From Paramecium octaurelia (lineage: Eukaryota; Ciliophora; Oligohymenophorea; Peniculida; Parameciidae), in contig CAJJDP010000038.1 of NCBI GenBank assembly GCA_905182995.1, positions 472,352-536,351 of the forward strand: a stretch of 64,000 bases of DNA, given 5' to 3'. Of this stretch, positions 1 through 12,251 are shown one piece after another. The notes beneath the pieces are model-generated. The model had not been told where the DNA came from. It saw only the letters and a program-made list of their open reading frames with translations, and made no database searches. A program made the translations under genes and the position numbers. Every line of letters begins with the position of its first letter. Within the stretch, counting starts at the first letter, position 1.

Positions 1-365
1 ATATTTAAGAATAAAGATTTTCATTCACTGTTAATTTATAATCTTTTCTAGTTTCAGTTGATTATACATACAATAGGATATTTCAGAATAGCACTTGAAC
101 AACTCTATTGAACAAGAATCATTTTGCTCACCAGCAACGATTCTACATCTTAAATATCGATTGAGTTTATTTAACAGTGGTTTTTCTTAAAAGTAATCCT
201 AATTTAATTTATAATAAACGCATTAAATAATAGAAATAATAACACTTTTCATTCGGGATTGTGTGCAATAATTCAAATTAAGATTTTCAATCCTAATCTT
301 TTTAATACCTCCCTAAAGTGAAGAAAATTGAGTGCAAACTTATTTAAGAAGTAAAATTATGTAAT
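1..365. other. Left-edge intergenic stretch, no gene recognised
   Basis: AT-rich sequence ahead of the Ca2+ channel gene. No convincing reading frame or RNA gene was seen on either strand. It may hold the 5' region of the channel gene and the 3' flank of a gene lying outside the window. Confidence 0.4.
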
Positions 366-3300
366 ATGTAGGACAATATTCAAGATCTTAAGATGTGCAA
401 GATTTTTAATTTAAATATCTAGCAAGATTTAATGGAATTTAAATTTTCTTAATGTAAATTCATTGAACAATTTATTAATATTTACACAATAATATAAAGT
501 CTTATTTTAATCAATGTAATGTAGGTAAAAAGCTTTCACTTAACAAGCAAGCAATCAGGATTAAACCAAAAAATGATGAAGAGTCTGATTAATTTTTTGG
601 ATTAATTAATGAGGCCATATCACAAAAGCGACCTAGAGCGAATAGTAGATCAAATAAACCTAAGAGGCTTTCAAAGAGGTAATTATTTGGTATAAGGCAA
701 AAGGGAACAAAAGACTTAAAATAATTACATTACATCTTTGAAAGAAATTCAATTGACTCAAAATCAAAATGAAAGTTATTGCGAGGGAATAGATGAGGAG
801 GTAAACATTAATAGGTCAGTTCTCAATTTCGAAGTAAAGATTATAAATAAAAATAGCTTATTGATGCTGTAGAACTTGAAAGTAGAATAGGTCGAAAGTA
901 AGAACAAAGTAAAGTATATCGATCTTTTGAAGGCCTAATGAATGATGAATAAAACACCTCTCAATATTATAAGTTCAACCAAAAAAGTTAAGAAAACATC
1001 AGAGATCACTAAACTGAATATCTAAAGTCATAAGGCTAACAAGAAATTTTGAATGAATATCATGTACGATCAAAAAGAAACGTATACGAGGACAACTACA
1101 ATTTAATATTGATGAACTCTCAAGGAATAGAAGCTATTTTGAATAACTTCCATAATTATTTTGATTCTTATCCCCTTTTGAAATTGAGAAAATACGTTGT
1201 CCTTCTATTGGAGTTGCTCTCTTAGATCTGCGAAATGATCATATCAAGTAGAATATATAGATATGTGATGCTTTTTCTCATTACGACAAACATAATCTTA
1301 TTAATAACAAAATATTATGGCAATTTTTATGAGCAATATTAAGAATTTTTTGATACATAACAGGAGGGTATGAATAAAATAGTTATTTAGTGTTTTTTAT
1401 AATATATGTTTTAGAAATATGCATCCGAGTGTCAGGTCACAATATAGTAAACTTTTTCTGTCAATTTTGGAACATTTTTGATTTGTTAAATGTAGTGATT
1501 TTGGGGTTAGTGACATATGGACTGATTTCATTTGACTTTTCGCCTTTAAGAGCAATAAGAGTATTGATTTTCTTAAGTTAATTATCCTCATAATTGCAAT
1601 TAACTTTCAAAGCACTAATTCAATCATTAAGATATATGCTAGAAGCTTTGTTGATTGTCTTAATATTTTGTGTTCTTTTTGCTAATATAGGTCTTCATTA
1701 ATTTGCAACTGCGTTTTACAATAAATGTGTTTACTTGGAAGATGGACTTATATTATCTGATTAGTATTGTGGATGGCTAGACTGTCCAATTTACTCAACC
1801 TGTATAAACATTCCAATAATATTTGCTCCAGATCCAATAACTAATTTTAATAACTTCATTAATTCATTCATTTCTATCATAAGAATCATTACAATGGATA
1901 ATTGGACTGATTTGATGTATCCTACTCTTTACACTTAAAGTCCATTGACATGGATATATTTTGTATTTGTGATATTCATAGTTGGATTCTTTGCATTTAA
2001 TTTGATTATTGCTATTTTGAAGACATATTATTCGCATATAGTTGCCAACTATTCATAGGATCAAGAGGATGTTAGAAAAGAGTAGGATGATCAAATTGAA
2101 ATTAATTTGAGATTTATAAAGGATTTAGGACTCTATTAGAAATTAAAAGTGCTATAAAGAGCTAAACTTCACACTTAATAATAAGCTTAGGATTGCTCTT
2201 AATCCTAGATTATCAATAATTATACAATAAAACAGCCATTCTTACACTAATAAGGGGGAAATTCATCGATAATGAGTCCTTAAATATCAGCTAGAATTGT
2301 TGCAAAGAGCACTGCAAAGAAACTTCAAAGATTTGCTAAAAGTTAAATTGAAAAGACTTAAAAAAAGAAGTAGTATGCTCATGTACTTTCAGCTCGACAA
2401 AGAAGAGAAATGGAAGAGCTGAACAATGAAAAAAAGACCAATTTAATAGGTAAAATTAAGTCATCGTGCAAGTTGAGATACATAATATTACCGAAACGAT
2501 CATTAATTTTGGAATAGACATTCTAATTTTAAAACTCAAATGAAGAGGAAATGGATATTCTACATTAATTATAAACACATGATGTTTTAGGTTGGAAAGT
2601 ATCAGTTGTGTACAAAGATTATGTTTCTAACTCTTAAAGTGAAGTATTAGGATAAAAACAAGAGTACTTATTAAAGGAGAAAAAATTAGTTACAGAATTA
2701 TAGAAGATTAGATCAAAAAAAATTCATTAATTCTATTTTGATGATGAAATCCTCAAGTAATACTAAAATACTTGTAACAAAATGATTAGAAGCAGTATCT
2801 TACCGATAAATAAAACCAAAAGATAAATAAGGGTATAATCTCAAACTTTTGACGAATTAAGAAACGATGAAATAGAAATACTTTCTCCAAAGAGACAATC
2901 ATCTAAATCATCTAGTGTTGAAAGGAAATTCAGATTCCAAAGAAAAACTATGTTCGCAATAAAGAAATAGAAGAGCGATTTCTTTTTTGAGTTTCCAGAG
3001 TATTAGGAAGGAGAACCCTTTATTCTCTTAAATGGTGTCAAAAGGAATTATGAATCTGTTTCTATTCTAATCAATAGAACATTAGAAAATGAACAAGAGA
3101 TTACAGATACAGAAGATTTGAATACTCTATTTTTTTAATATCTAAAATATCGTGTAAGAATTAAGTAATTATTTAATAGAGATTGGAAATTAAGAATAAT
3201 GTAATATTTAAGCAAAACATTTCGTTACTTGATGTTATCAAGAATAAAAAACTAAGTCTGTTATCAATTTTTAGATCTTTAAACTCTAAAGAAATTCATA

Positions 3301-6300
3301 TTTGGATGATAGGATTTACTGGGTTATGGAAGTCTTTCTAGTTAAAAATAAAAATGTGGTTAAACAACAGTTTCATCAATTTAATATTTGATTTTTCAAA
3401 TTTGTTGAGTTTCTGTGTTTTATGTTCAATTGGGTTTTTAGATGATGAACTCATAGAGTAGATTAATTTGTATATGACCTTCTAATTAATCGCTTAGATT
3501 TCTTTAAAATTAATAAGCTAAGGCATAAGTAAAGTAATGCAAATTAATTTTAGTACTTTTTGGATATGAAGGAGACAATATTTTAGACTCAATGGTGATA
3601 ATAACTTAGATTATTTATAATATAATCATATCCACTGATATTTCATTAAAAGATAATTATGGAAGTGAAATAAAGGCATTAAGAGCAACAAACGCAATTT
3701 TATTATATAGGATTATCAAATATAATTAATTTGTAACCAGGATTATGAGAATAGCAAAGATCACATTTAAGAAGTAATAAAATAATCTAATACCTTAGGT
3801 ATTTGAGTTTAATGTTTTTAATGTTATCTATCATCTTGATAATTTCTATTTTGGGAATGTAATTCTTCATTGAGAATTTCCAAGAAAATGAGGGTTTATC
3901 ATAATTACATTCGTTTAAGAGTTTTGCAAAGTCTTGGATGACCATATTTAACATCAGTACAAATGATGATGCTGTTGGTATGTTAAAAGTAGTTATCAAA
4001 TATCAACAACCTTGGATTGGTATCCTATTCTATTTCATAACTGTATTTACAATAAATTATCTGATATATGGTCTTGTGATGGCAGTATTATTGGATGCTT
4101 TCTCATCTGAATTGGAGAGGGTTGTTGAAAATTAACAAGATCAATCCTTGATTCTGGCAAGGAAGGTGGGAATATAAGAGAATATTTAATTTGATTAACA
4201 AAACAACAATATTACACAAAATGAAGAGGAATTGTATTTGATCTATTGTTATTTTTAGAGTTTAGGATTAAAGCACCCAACCTACTAAATCCCATTCGTC
4301 GAAACATCATGCCAAAATCAATATTCGAGATTTGCCAGAGACATCGTAAAAACTATTTATGAAAAAGAGAAAAAGATATTGTAAACACTATTTTGAATAT
4401 TATAGAACTCATCTATTACGAAGATACTAAATGCGCAGACTCTTGCTTTATTTTTTCATACAATAATAGGTTTAGAAAGATATGTTATAAAATTTCTAAA
4501 AGTTTACCCTTTAAACTCTTAAATGATGTTACCATTATTATATCAGTAGTATTTTAAATACTATCGGACTTTTAATTGTCAAATAACCAATAATTATTTG
4601 ACTCCCATTTGGATAAATACTTCGAGATTACCTTACTTATTTAGAACATTGTGATTCTGACTATTTTCATTGTTGAAATCATAGCTAAAGGTTTTATCCT
4701 TAATCAAGGGACCATCCTGAGAGATTTTTGGAAACTGGTTAATATGACCTATACTACAGCATATTTCTTGAGTTTTATAAGTTCAGCTCCAATTTTAAAA
4801 TAGGCGCATCATTTAAGTAAAATATTTGGTAACTTAGTTTTCTGCAGACCACTAATGATGGTGAATATGTTTGATAGTGTTTAAGGCGTAAAGAATGCCA
4901 TGGTTAAAAGCTTAATTTAGATCATCAATATAGTGGCTGTAATTTTATTTGTGTTTATGGTTTTTAATGTGTTTGCAATGCATTTATACTAGAAGAAAAT
5001 GGGGTATTGTGAGGATCTAATGAATTTTCATATCAGTTATTCTGAGTGCCAAAAGTAAAACAAACAATGGATCAATCATCCTTACAATTTCGATAATTTT
5101 GTAAATGGATTATTTACATTAACTATGATATCTTCATTAGATGCATGGGGAGAAATCATGTAAGTGTGTTACAATGCCAGCAATTCAAGTACAGGACCTT
5201 CTCCATTTAAAATTTAATGGGCAACTTATTTATTATTTGTGACTTTTATTTTCATAGGAGCTATGTTTTTTATGGGTTTTCTGACAGGTGTGTTATTTAC
5301 TGAATTTTAAAAGCTTACAAAAAAAATAGAAAACAAAAACTTAACATAAGATCAATCTCAATTCATATAAATTTGCTCCATTGTTCTCAATTAAAAACCT
5401 GGTTATTCTCATGCTCCTCATTCCACTATTAGAAAATTGGCTTATAAGTTGGTCTTTAATAAATAGTAAAATATTTATACAATAATTTTAGTTACAAATA
5501 TTTATACAATTGTATTTTGGTTACAAATAGTATTGTGCTGTGTTTTCTATTTGATATTCATTCATAATACACTAGAAATTTAGCTAATTAATTGTATTAA
5601 TTGCACGCTATAATTTTCAACTTTGATTGCATAATAAAGTTAATGGCATATGGAGTCACTAGGTATATGTCTTCAAGGTGGAGATTGTTTGAATTAATCA
5701 TAACAATTATCTCAATTGCAGATTTCGTGTATGATGTGAAAAAAAGGTGGTTTCATCTTTTTACAAATGGCTCATAGAATGAATTTATAATTTACATAGC
5801 CAAGGTCTTCTTGATCTGTAGAGATATAAAGATCTTGCTAATATTCTAAGAATTTAAAGGACTTTAGAGATTGATGCGAGTCTTGTTCTTTACATCCTCC
5901 ATACTTCTCAAATTACTTTATATTTAATTAACCATACAAGCTACATATGCTCTGATAGGAACTCGTCTATTTGGTCATATCACAAAAGTAAATAATTATT
6001 TGTATACATTTTTAGGGGAGAGCCATTGATGAGTATTATCTTAACTTTAGGAATTTTATCAATGCAGCTTTGGTCCTATTTAAATGTACAACGGGAGATG
6101 ATTGGAGAGCCCTAATTATTGATTGTAGTAGGTCCAATATGTATTGCCGAGATGATGTTCAATAATGTGGTTCTGGTTGGGCATATATATACTTTTTATC
6201 CTACTATTTACTGTCCAATATAATAGTCATGAACTTATTCGTATTAGCTTTGGTCGATCAATTTGAAAGTACTTATACACTTCTAAGATTTATAGGTTTT

Positions 6301-7276
6301 TTTAGTACTACGACGAATGTGATTTAAACTTTTGTTGAGAACATCGATCATTTCTGTAATTGTTGGTGTCGTTATACTTACGATACTAAGGGACTCAAAA
6401 TGCACACAAGATATATCGGTAGATTTTTATTAGATTTGAATCAACCACTAGGGGCTTAGAAGGGAGACAACATATGGGATGCTGCGAAAGATGCATTCAA
6501 TTTTAGGATTAGGGCGTAATCTATTATTACATTTTAGGGATAAAAGGAGTTATGTTAATTTCAATGAATTATTATATGAAACATTGAGATTTGCGTTCTT
6601 GGAAAAAGTGTTTAAGGATGGCACTTAGGCAGGGAAGGCTGAGATGAAATTATTTGATATGGCTATGAAGAGAAAGTTAAATGAGAAGATGAAGGAAAAA
6701 TAGAGAAGTGGAGAATCTTAGGGGAATATTAAGTTATTTGATTCAATTGATGAATCTTTTGATTTCAAATACTCTTACTAGAATTTCAACATTTTACAGG
6801 AGTATTTACATTTGCTGATAATTTTTAAAACTTGGAAATCATACACAATTAATATATTTGAAAAGTCAAAAAGGGGACTTCAGAATTATACTGAATAATC
6901 GAGTGATGAGAGACACGAGTATATATAATCATTCAGCGTTCATACAAAGGATGGGTTATAGGTGTTGAATGAAGAGAAGCTGTATGCTTCTTAGGCTATT
7001 GATGAGTAAAACAAAGAGGAGATAATGCAGAACTTCAAAGAGTCAAATAAATACAGATTAACAAATTACAATTCATAGAATAGTTCTACTTTGCAAGGTG
7101 TTGTATATGAACCTGCAGGAACAAATCCTACTTCCATTATCAGAATGCAATCAACCTCTTTGGAACCATAAGGAGTTTAAAGATCTATTTTGAAGAAGAA
7201 ATGTTAAACATTAACATTGAATGATGTCCTTTTGTATTAGAACAAATAAAAGCAAAATGAGAATAAATTAAACTGA
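366..7276 (+). CDS. Four-domain voltage-gated Ca2+ channel alpha subunit
   Basis: Pore-forming subunit of a voltage-gated cation channel in the plasma or ciliary membrane, about 2,300 residues, intron-containing. Four repeats of six membrane segments are visible: repeat I about 1200-2040, II 3250-4130, III 4450-5320, IV 5450-6290. P-loops read TMDNWTD (I, near 1890), STNDDAV (II, near 3955), SSLDAWG (III, near 5130) and TTGDDWRAL (IV, near 6090), so each repeat offers an aspartate where animal Cav channels carry glutamate. The repeat IV S6 segment ends NLFVALALVDQFESTY-like, as in Cav/Nav channels, and is followed by a degenerate EF-hand region ending LNQPLG (near 6430). A clear 23-nt intron lies at 1368-1390. 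The start at 366 is the first in-frame ATG, but the first 500 nt hold at least one unmapped intron. The stop TGA is 7274-7276. The family is known to carry ciliary Ca2+ currents in Paramecium; that role here is inference. Confidence 0.85.
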
Positions 7277-7379
7277 TCTTCAACTTTTATATTAATTTTA
7301 AATCATCATACATTTACTTTTTTGTTTAATTTTGAAGTATATTGTTATTATATATATAAAATAATAATTTGTATTCAAG

Positions 7380-9313
7380 ATGGACACAGAGGAAGAATGC
7401 TTTTCTGGCGATGAAATTGACCAATTTAATTGTCCCAAACATTTACTTATCTATACAAGTAAATTGCTTTTGTTTATTAGTTAGATTATTGTACAACTAC
7501 TCAATAATTGCTATGCTAAGAATGTTTGATCAAATGTAGCTTGAAAGTGTAAAATATCATTTCAATTGAAAAAGTATGATCATTTATAGAGGCTAGGCTT
7601 TGAATAACATAAGTTTATAAAATAAATAGCAATTGTAAAAAGTTCAAAAAATCATTAAAAACTACAATAATCTTGATGATCAAATTCAAAAAGAAAATGC
7701 TCAGATACATAAAATGTCCTAAGTCTAAATTTAGTCATTGAATTCAGTGTGCTCTTAAATTATGGAAATTGTTTAAATGAAATTCTAAGAACTTATTGAA
7801 TAAGTTGAAGTTCATAAAATGAAGCATTAATAGATTTTACAGGATTCGAAAGTACCCTTAATTATTATTATAAAAGTGTATCATTGATGAATATAAGGGA
7901 AGAGGAATCTAATTAGAAAAAAACATTGTCAACTAGTAAAATACCTCTGGATATGAGCAATTAAAAAAGTTTCGAGAATATTACACCATCAACTGTAAGA
8001 CAATCAAAGAACTTGAAAACGAATATGAGAGTTTATCCTAAGCCCCTAAAATTTAATATCAGCAACTCTAAATTAGAAATGCCTCCGATATTGTTAAATA
8101 AATCTCTAACATCTTGTGTACTTTGGAAAGAGACTCCGATTATAGAATCAAACGTGTATCATCCAAACTATTTTAATAACCTAACACTACAAGAGCGAGT
8201 CCATTCGCTAAAAAAGGTTTTACTTAACATAGTTCACCTCACTTTAGTTTACAATCATCTAAGTAGCAAATGAGGAAAACAGAAGTCAAATAAATTACTC
8301 TGGATATCCCAACAGATTTAAGTTCTATTTTAGACAAAGCATCTCCAGAATAATCAATTATTAATGATTTCTTTAGTAACAAGTAATCCTTAAGTGAGCA
8401 TTCCATTTCATAGATGGAGATTCCTATCTAAAATCAAACATAATTTTACATTATAGGGGGATTGTTGAAGGGTTAAAGATAGAATCTCATTGAATTAGTT
8501 GACATATAATCAAAGCAATCTGCTTAACACGACTTCTTGGTATCGAATCGTTATGGATTTTAAATTGCCTATCATGGAAATCAAATTCTATTGATAGGAG
8601 GGAAATAGGAAGGAATTAGAACTGCCTTATGTGAGTCGTACGATCCAAATCTCAAGCAATCTAAAATCTCTTAACTTATACTTACTAAAGGAGTTAGTGG
8701 ATTGGCATCAAAATAGATAGGAAATAAATTATATATTTCAGGAGGCAAAACAGATCAAGGAATCTAAGACATATTTCAACTCATCAATTTAGATACTTAT
8801 CAGACTAAAAACTTGTAATCTGTTCCAATTAAGTGTTATAATCACACCTTGGTGTAAGGTAATGAGCCAAACTCTATGTATTTGTTTGATGAATAAGGTT
8901 GTTTCAAATATGATATGGCAATAAATCAATGGAAAAAAATCAAATCTCCTAGTTATCCTAGAAGAAGCCATATTTCTTTGACACTTCCAGATGGCATATG
9001 GATTTTCGGAGGAAGGTCGGGCAAAAAGTTTATTAAATAAATTGAGAAATACGATGAAACCGATTAATAGTTCTATTAAATGGGAGAATTAATATGTCCT
9101 ATTGTTAAATCTGATGCAATCGTTAGTGATGACTATCAATTTGTATATTTAGTTGGAGGAAAGACTTAAGAAAATATTCCTAGTTCAAATATTTGGAGGT
9201 AGAACATTTCTATATATTTTTGTAGATACTCAATTTTGACCAATTAATGCGTGCTTTATAGTTAATTTACAAAGCCTAGGTATTCTCATAAATTGATCCC
9301 TAAAAAAGTTTGA
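7380..9313 (+). CDS. B-box / coiled-coil / kelch-repeat protein (TRIM-like layout)
   Basis: The N-terminal region has spaced Cys/His residues of a B-box zinc finger: CPKH, then DYC, then LLCQEC, then YDH. An intron interrupts it near 7465 and another near 7545. A coiled coil follows (about 7640-7850, NLDDQIQKENAQIHKM...). The C-terminal half (8330-9300) has kelch-type blades: FYIIGGLLKG, ILLIGGKQEG, KLYISGGKTD, IWIFGGRSGK and VYLVGGKTQE, giving at least five strand-GG motifs. Such proteins act as scaffolds or, when a RING finger is present, as ubiquitin ligases. No RING finger was seen upstream of the B-box, so E3 activity is not supported. The stop TGA is at 9311-9313. Several introns between 7460 and 8280 were not mapped precisely. 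Confidence 0.75.
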
Positions 9314-9368
9314 TTTTAATTAATAAGTTTCTATTTTAACTATTATAATTTAAATTCAAAAATAACCA

Positions 9369-10265
9369 ATGCTAAAACCTATTCTATTTCCAATTAATGC
9401 AGAAGTCATCGATAGAGGTCATTATTATGAATTAAAAGACGATGTTATCAATCAATAATAAGATAAAAAATAAAAGCAAAAACTAATATTAAAAGAATTA
9501 CTCGAATTTATTTTGAATAAGCAAATTTAACCCAGTTAAAGAGAAATAATCATAAAGGCATATCGAAGAGTCCTTTTAGAAAATAAGAAAGAATAATGGC
9601 TGAAGTTATGTAATTATTCAGATTCGTTCCTTAATCAATTCAAGCTAGACACAAAATTTATGGGGTCTGATGATGTAACTATCAATTAGGCTTTCTTAAA
9701 ACTGAATCAAATAGTTAAGCATTTCATTCCAGAATATCTGGAATAACAATCAAAAGAATTAACAATTGATAATGAATTTATCGAAAATAATCTTAAAACA
9801 GTGCTATCATAATTGATTGAAGATCTTTAAAATTATCAAATCTATAAAAGTGATGTACATCATGGTTTGGAAGCTATGAAATATTATTAATAAGAAACCT
9901 ACTCTGCAACCTTAAGTTTGATTTAAAGCCTAAACAATTACATTAAATATGTGTTATTATATGATGCTGATTGCCAATAGATGTCAATTGAAAATTCAGA
10001 AGTTATGCTCAATACATTTTAATAGACCTTCACTTAATGGTATGAAAAATCAAAAGCACGATTAAATGATAAACTAAATATTTTGAAAAAATAGGCAGAA
10101 TAGGCACTTATGGAGAAAAAGAAATATGAGTTAGAATTGGAGATGCTAAAGGAGTATGAAAATAAATTGAAAGAAGATTAAAATCTCTAAGATGTGATTA
10201 ATTAAAATAGGGAACTAAGGAATTAAATATAAGAGATTAAATAATAATTAAAAAGACAACATTGA
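9369..10265 (+). CDS. Hypothetical coiled-coil protein, 298 aa
   Basis: An intronless frame of 299 codons (TGA at 10263-10265) reads through many TAA/TAG codons as Gln. The first 180 residues are mixed helical with no recognised domain. The last 85 residues are a charged coiled coil (QAEQALMEKKKYELELEML and on). No signal peptide or membrane segment is seen. It lies 55 bp downstream of the kelch gene on the same strand and ends 67 bp from the 3' end of the convergent HSF gene. Function is not recognised. Confidence 0.75.
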
Positions 10266-10332
10266 AGATTATATAATATTTATTTAAGTTAGTTTATAAT
10301 TGTAATCAAATATAGATAAATATATTATTGTT

Positions 10333-11266
10333 TCAAATCTAAGAGTGATCTTGTTTTTGGTTTAAGCAAAAATAGTTACTAAAATTGCTTTCATATTCAT
10401 TTATCGATTGCTCAATTTCTTCTGGTTGATCTAAATTATTCAAGAGTAGCTAGATGTTGAATGATAAATTGAATTTAAACTATTGCAAGTGTTTACTTAG
10501 TAATTAAAAAATATTATTAGTGTTTGGTAATTTGATCTCAGGATTCTGAGCTGTGTGAAATTATTTAGTGACCAATTAAATTGATTTTTTTATGTGTTTT
10601 TCTAATTTTATAAAGATTTAAAATACTATATGTTTGGTTCTATAGGGATTGAAAGAACATTATAAAAAATTTAGGGAATTTCTAAACAAGAGCCATTTCA
10701 TATATTGCTCCTTTTGAATAGCGCTTGGTATTAAATTAATACTAATACTATGAGCAAATTTTTCATTTAATTCGAAATTAATTGTTGTAATTAGATTACC
10801 TTTTAAGTTTATTAAAATAAAGACTCCTATTACTATTTTAGTTCCATGAGTTAAAAATAGAGCTACAAGTTTGTCTAATCCAAGAGGTCAAGACTTTCTT
10901 GGATTTACTTGTAAGGAGCTCTTTTGATGGTAGTTTCATTACTAAAATTGTTATTCTTATTGTAATAGAGCTTCCTGCCATCCTTGCTCTTTTTGACTTG
11001 GAATCCATATATGTTTAGAGATCTAATGGAATAATCATGAATACCTTCGGAAGCTATCGAAACTCTTAATTTTATAATGCTGAGGCAATATAATATTTTC
11101 TAAAGACTTTTAATCCAAGATAATGAAGCCGTCGTTTTCAGGAGTGCATTAGATAATGGAGGAATACTCATCATTCTAAAGAATAAATTATGGGCGATGA
11201 TACTTCAAGAATAGATTTTAGAGTTTTAATGAAGCTTTTAGAGGCTTTCTATGTTCTTTTGTTCAT
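10333..11266 (-). CDS. Heat shock factor (HSF)-type DNA-binding protein
   Basis: Read from ATG at 11266 leftwards. The N-terminal ~100 residues match the HSF winged-helix domain: KSFIKTLKSILE, then a strand region FIILDQKSLENIILPQHY (the family's FVVxDxxxFSxxVLPKYF), then the recognition-helix signature KSFDSFRR + SLNIYGFQVKK (family FSSFVRQLNxYGF). Two introns support the frame: 28 nt at 11176-11203 and 22 nt at 11023-11044, the second cutting the signature. A Gln-rich heptad region follows (LQLYFQLMELKQQQESLFQQ), as expected for the oligomerisation domain. The tail is acidic (LDQPEEIEQSINEYESNF). HSFs trimerise and bind nGAAn repeats in stress promoters; this copy is short (under 300 aa). 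The usual Gln of RQLN is Ser if the splice site is right. The 3' part (10500-10750) contains unresolved introns. Confidence 0.75.
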
Positions 11267-11363
11267 TATAAAATTCAATTAATAATTCTGAGTTCTTAAT
11301 ATAATGCAACTCTGTTACATTTATAAGAAGGCAATAAATAATTTGATTTTTAAAATAATATTT

Positions 11364-12240
11364 ATGAGCAAAGCATCACATAGTCCCAATGACTTGATCG
11401 AGTTTGAAAATCACAATAGAAATTCTTCATTTGGAAAGAGTATAATCGTAATTTGAATTTAGAGTTATTGTCGACTGTTCCAAATGTTCCTGCTTTTGGT
11501 TTCGGAACTTCAACAAGATATTAGGCTTCACAAGTATACAGAGAAAATAGATTAATGGAAAAAGGCAAACATAGTCCAGGCCCAATCTATAATCCAATAA
11601 AAAACTTCTCTTAATAAGCTGCCAGAGCTCCAAGTGCAAGAATGGGTACATCTACGAGGTAAAGCTTAAACACAAACCATTATGATCATTACAAAAGAAA
11701 AGATGTCGATGTATTTTAATTGATAATTTTAGTTTGAACCTTAAAAGGCTGAGCATCTTAGAAAATGGTCTGCAGGAACAGTCAGATTTGGATAAGAACA
11801 AAGATTCTAATAGAAAGAACTTACTAAGACTCCAGGTCCCAATTATGATCTAACAGAAAGAGCTCAAGGCCCAAAATATACTATGGGCAATAGAAGAGCT
11901 CATTCTGTTTCTTTTTCAACTCCAAATACAATTGGACCTGGAAGCTACAAACCAAAAAAGGATTTTTCAACAGAATTGCAAGAACCACCAAAATACTCAT
12001 TCACTAAAGCTCAAAAATTACCATAATAAAAGAATATTGATAAAAATTAGACTTATTATGTGCAGTATAATAGTATTCTATGATTTTAGAGAAAGCGTTG
12101 GAGCACAAGTGGTATCTAATAAACCAAATAAACCAGCTTTCAGTTTTGGTAAAGGAATGAGAGAAGCTAAATTAGCAATGTACAAAAATGATTTTGTAAA
12201 AATTGGGGTTAATGTAAGGATTCCACATCCAAAATTTTGA
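11364..12240 (+). CDS. PG-rich (SHIPPO/STPGR) repeat protein, CIMAP/ODF3-like
   Basis: It contains several Pro-Gly repeats typical of sperm-tail/axonemal PG-rich proteins: SPGPIYNP, TPGPNYDL, GPKYTMGNR and IGPGSYKP, with aromatic/GTSTR-type phrases between (FGFGTSTRYQAS). Family members bind doublet microtubules or their lumen in cilia, so a ciliary location is a reasonable inference. ATG at 11364; a 23-nt intron follows codon 27 (donor GTATAA, near 11441), another lies near 11655 and a 25-nt intron near 12065. The last exon (12090-12240) ends VRIPHPKF then TGA. It sits head-to-head with the HSF gene with only 97 bp between the starts, so the two probably share a short promoter region. Confidence 0.8.
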
Positions 12241-12251
12241 ATTAAAATGTT

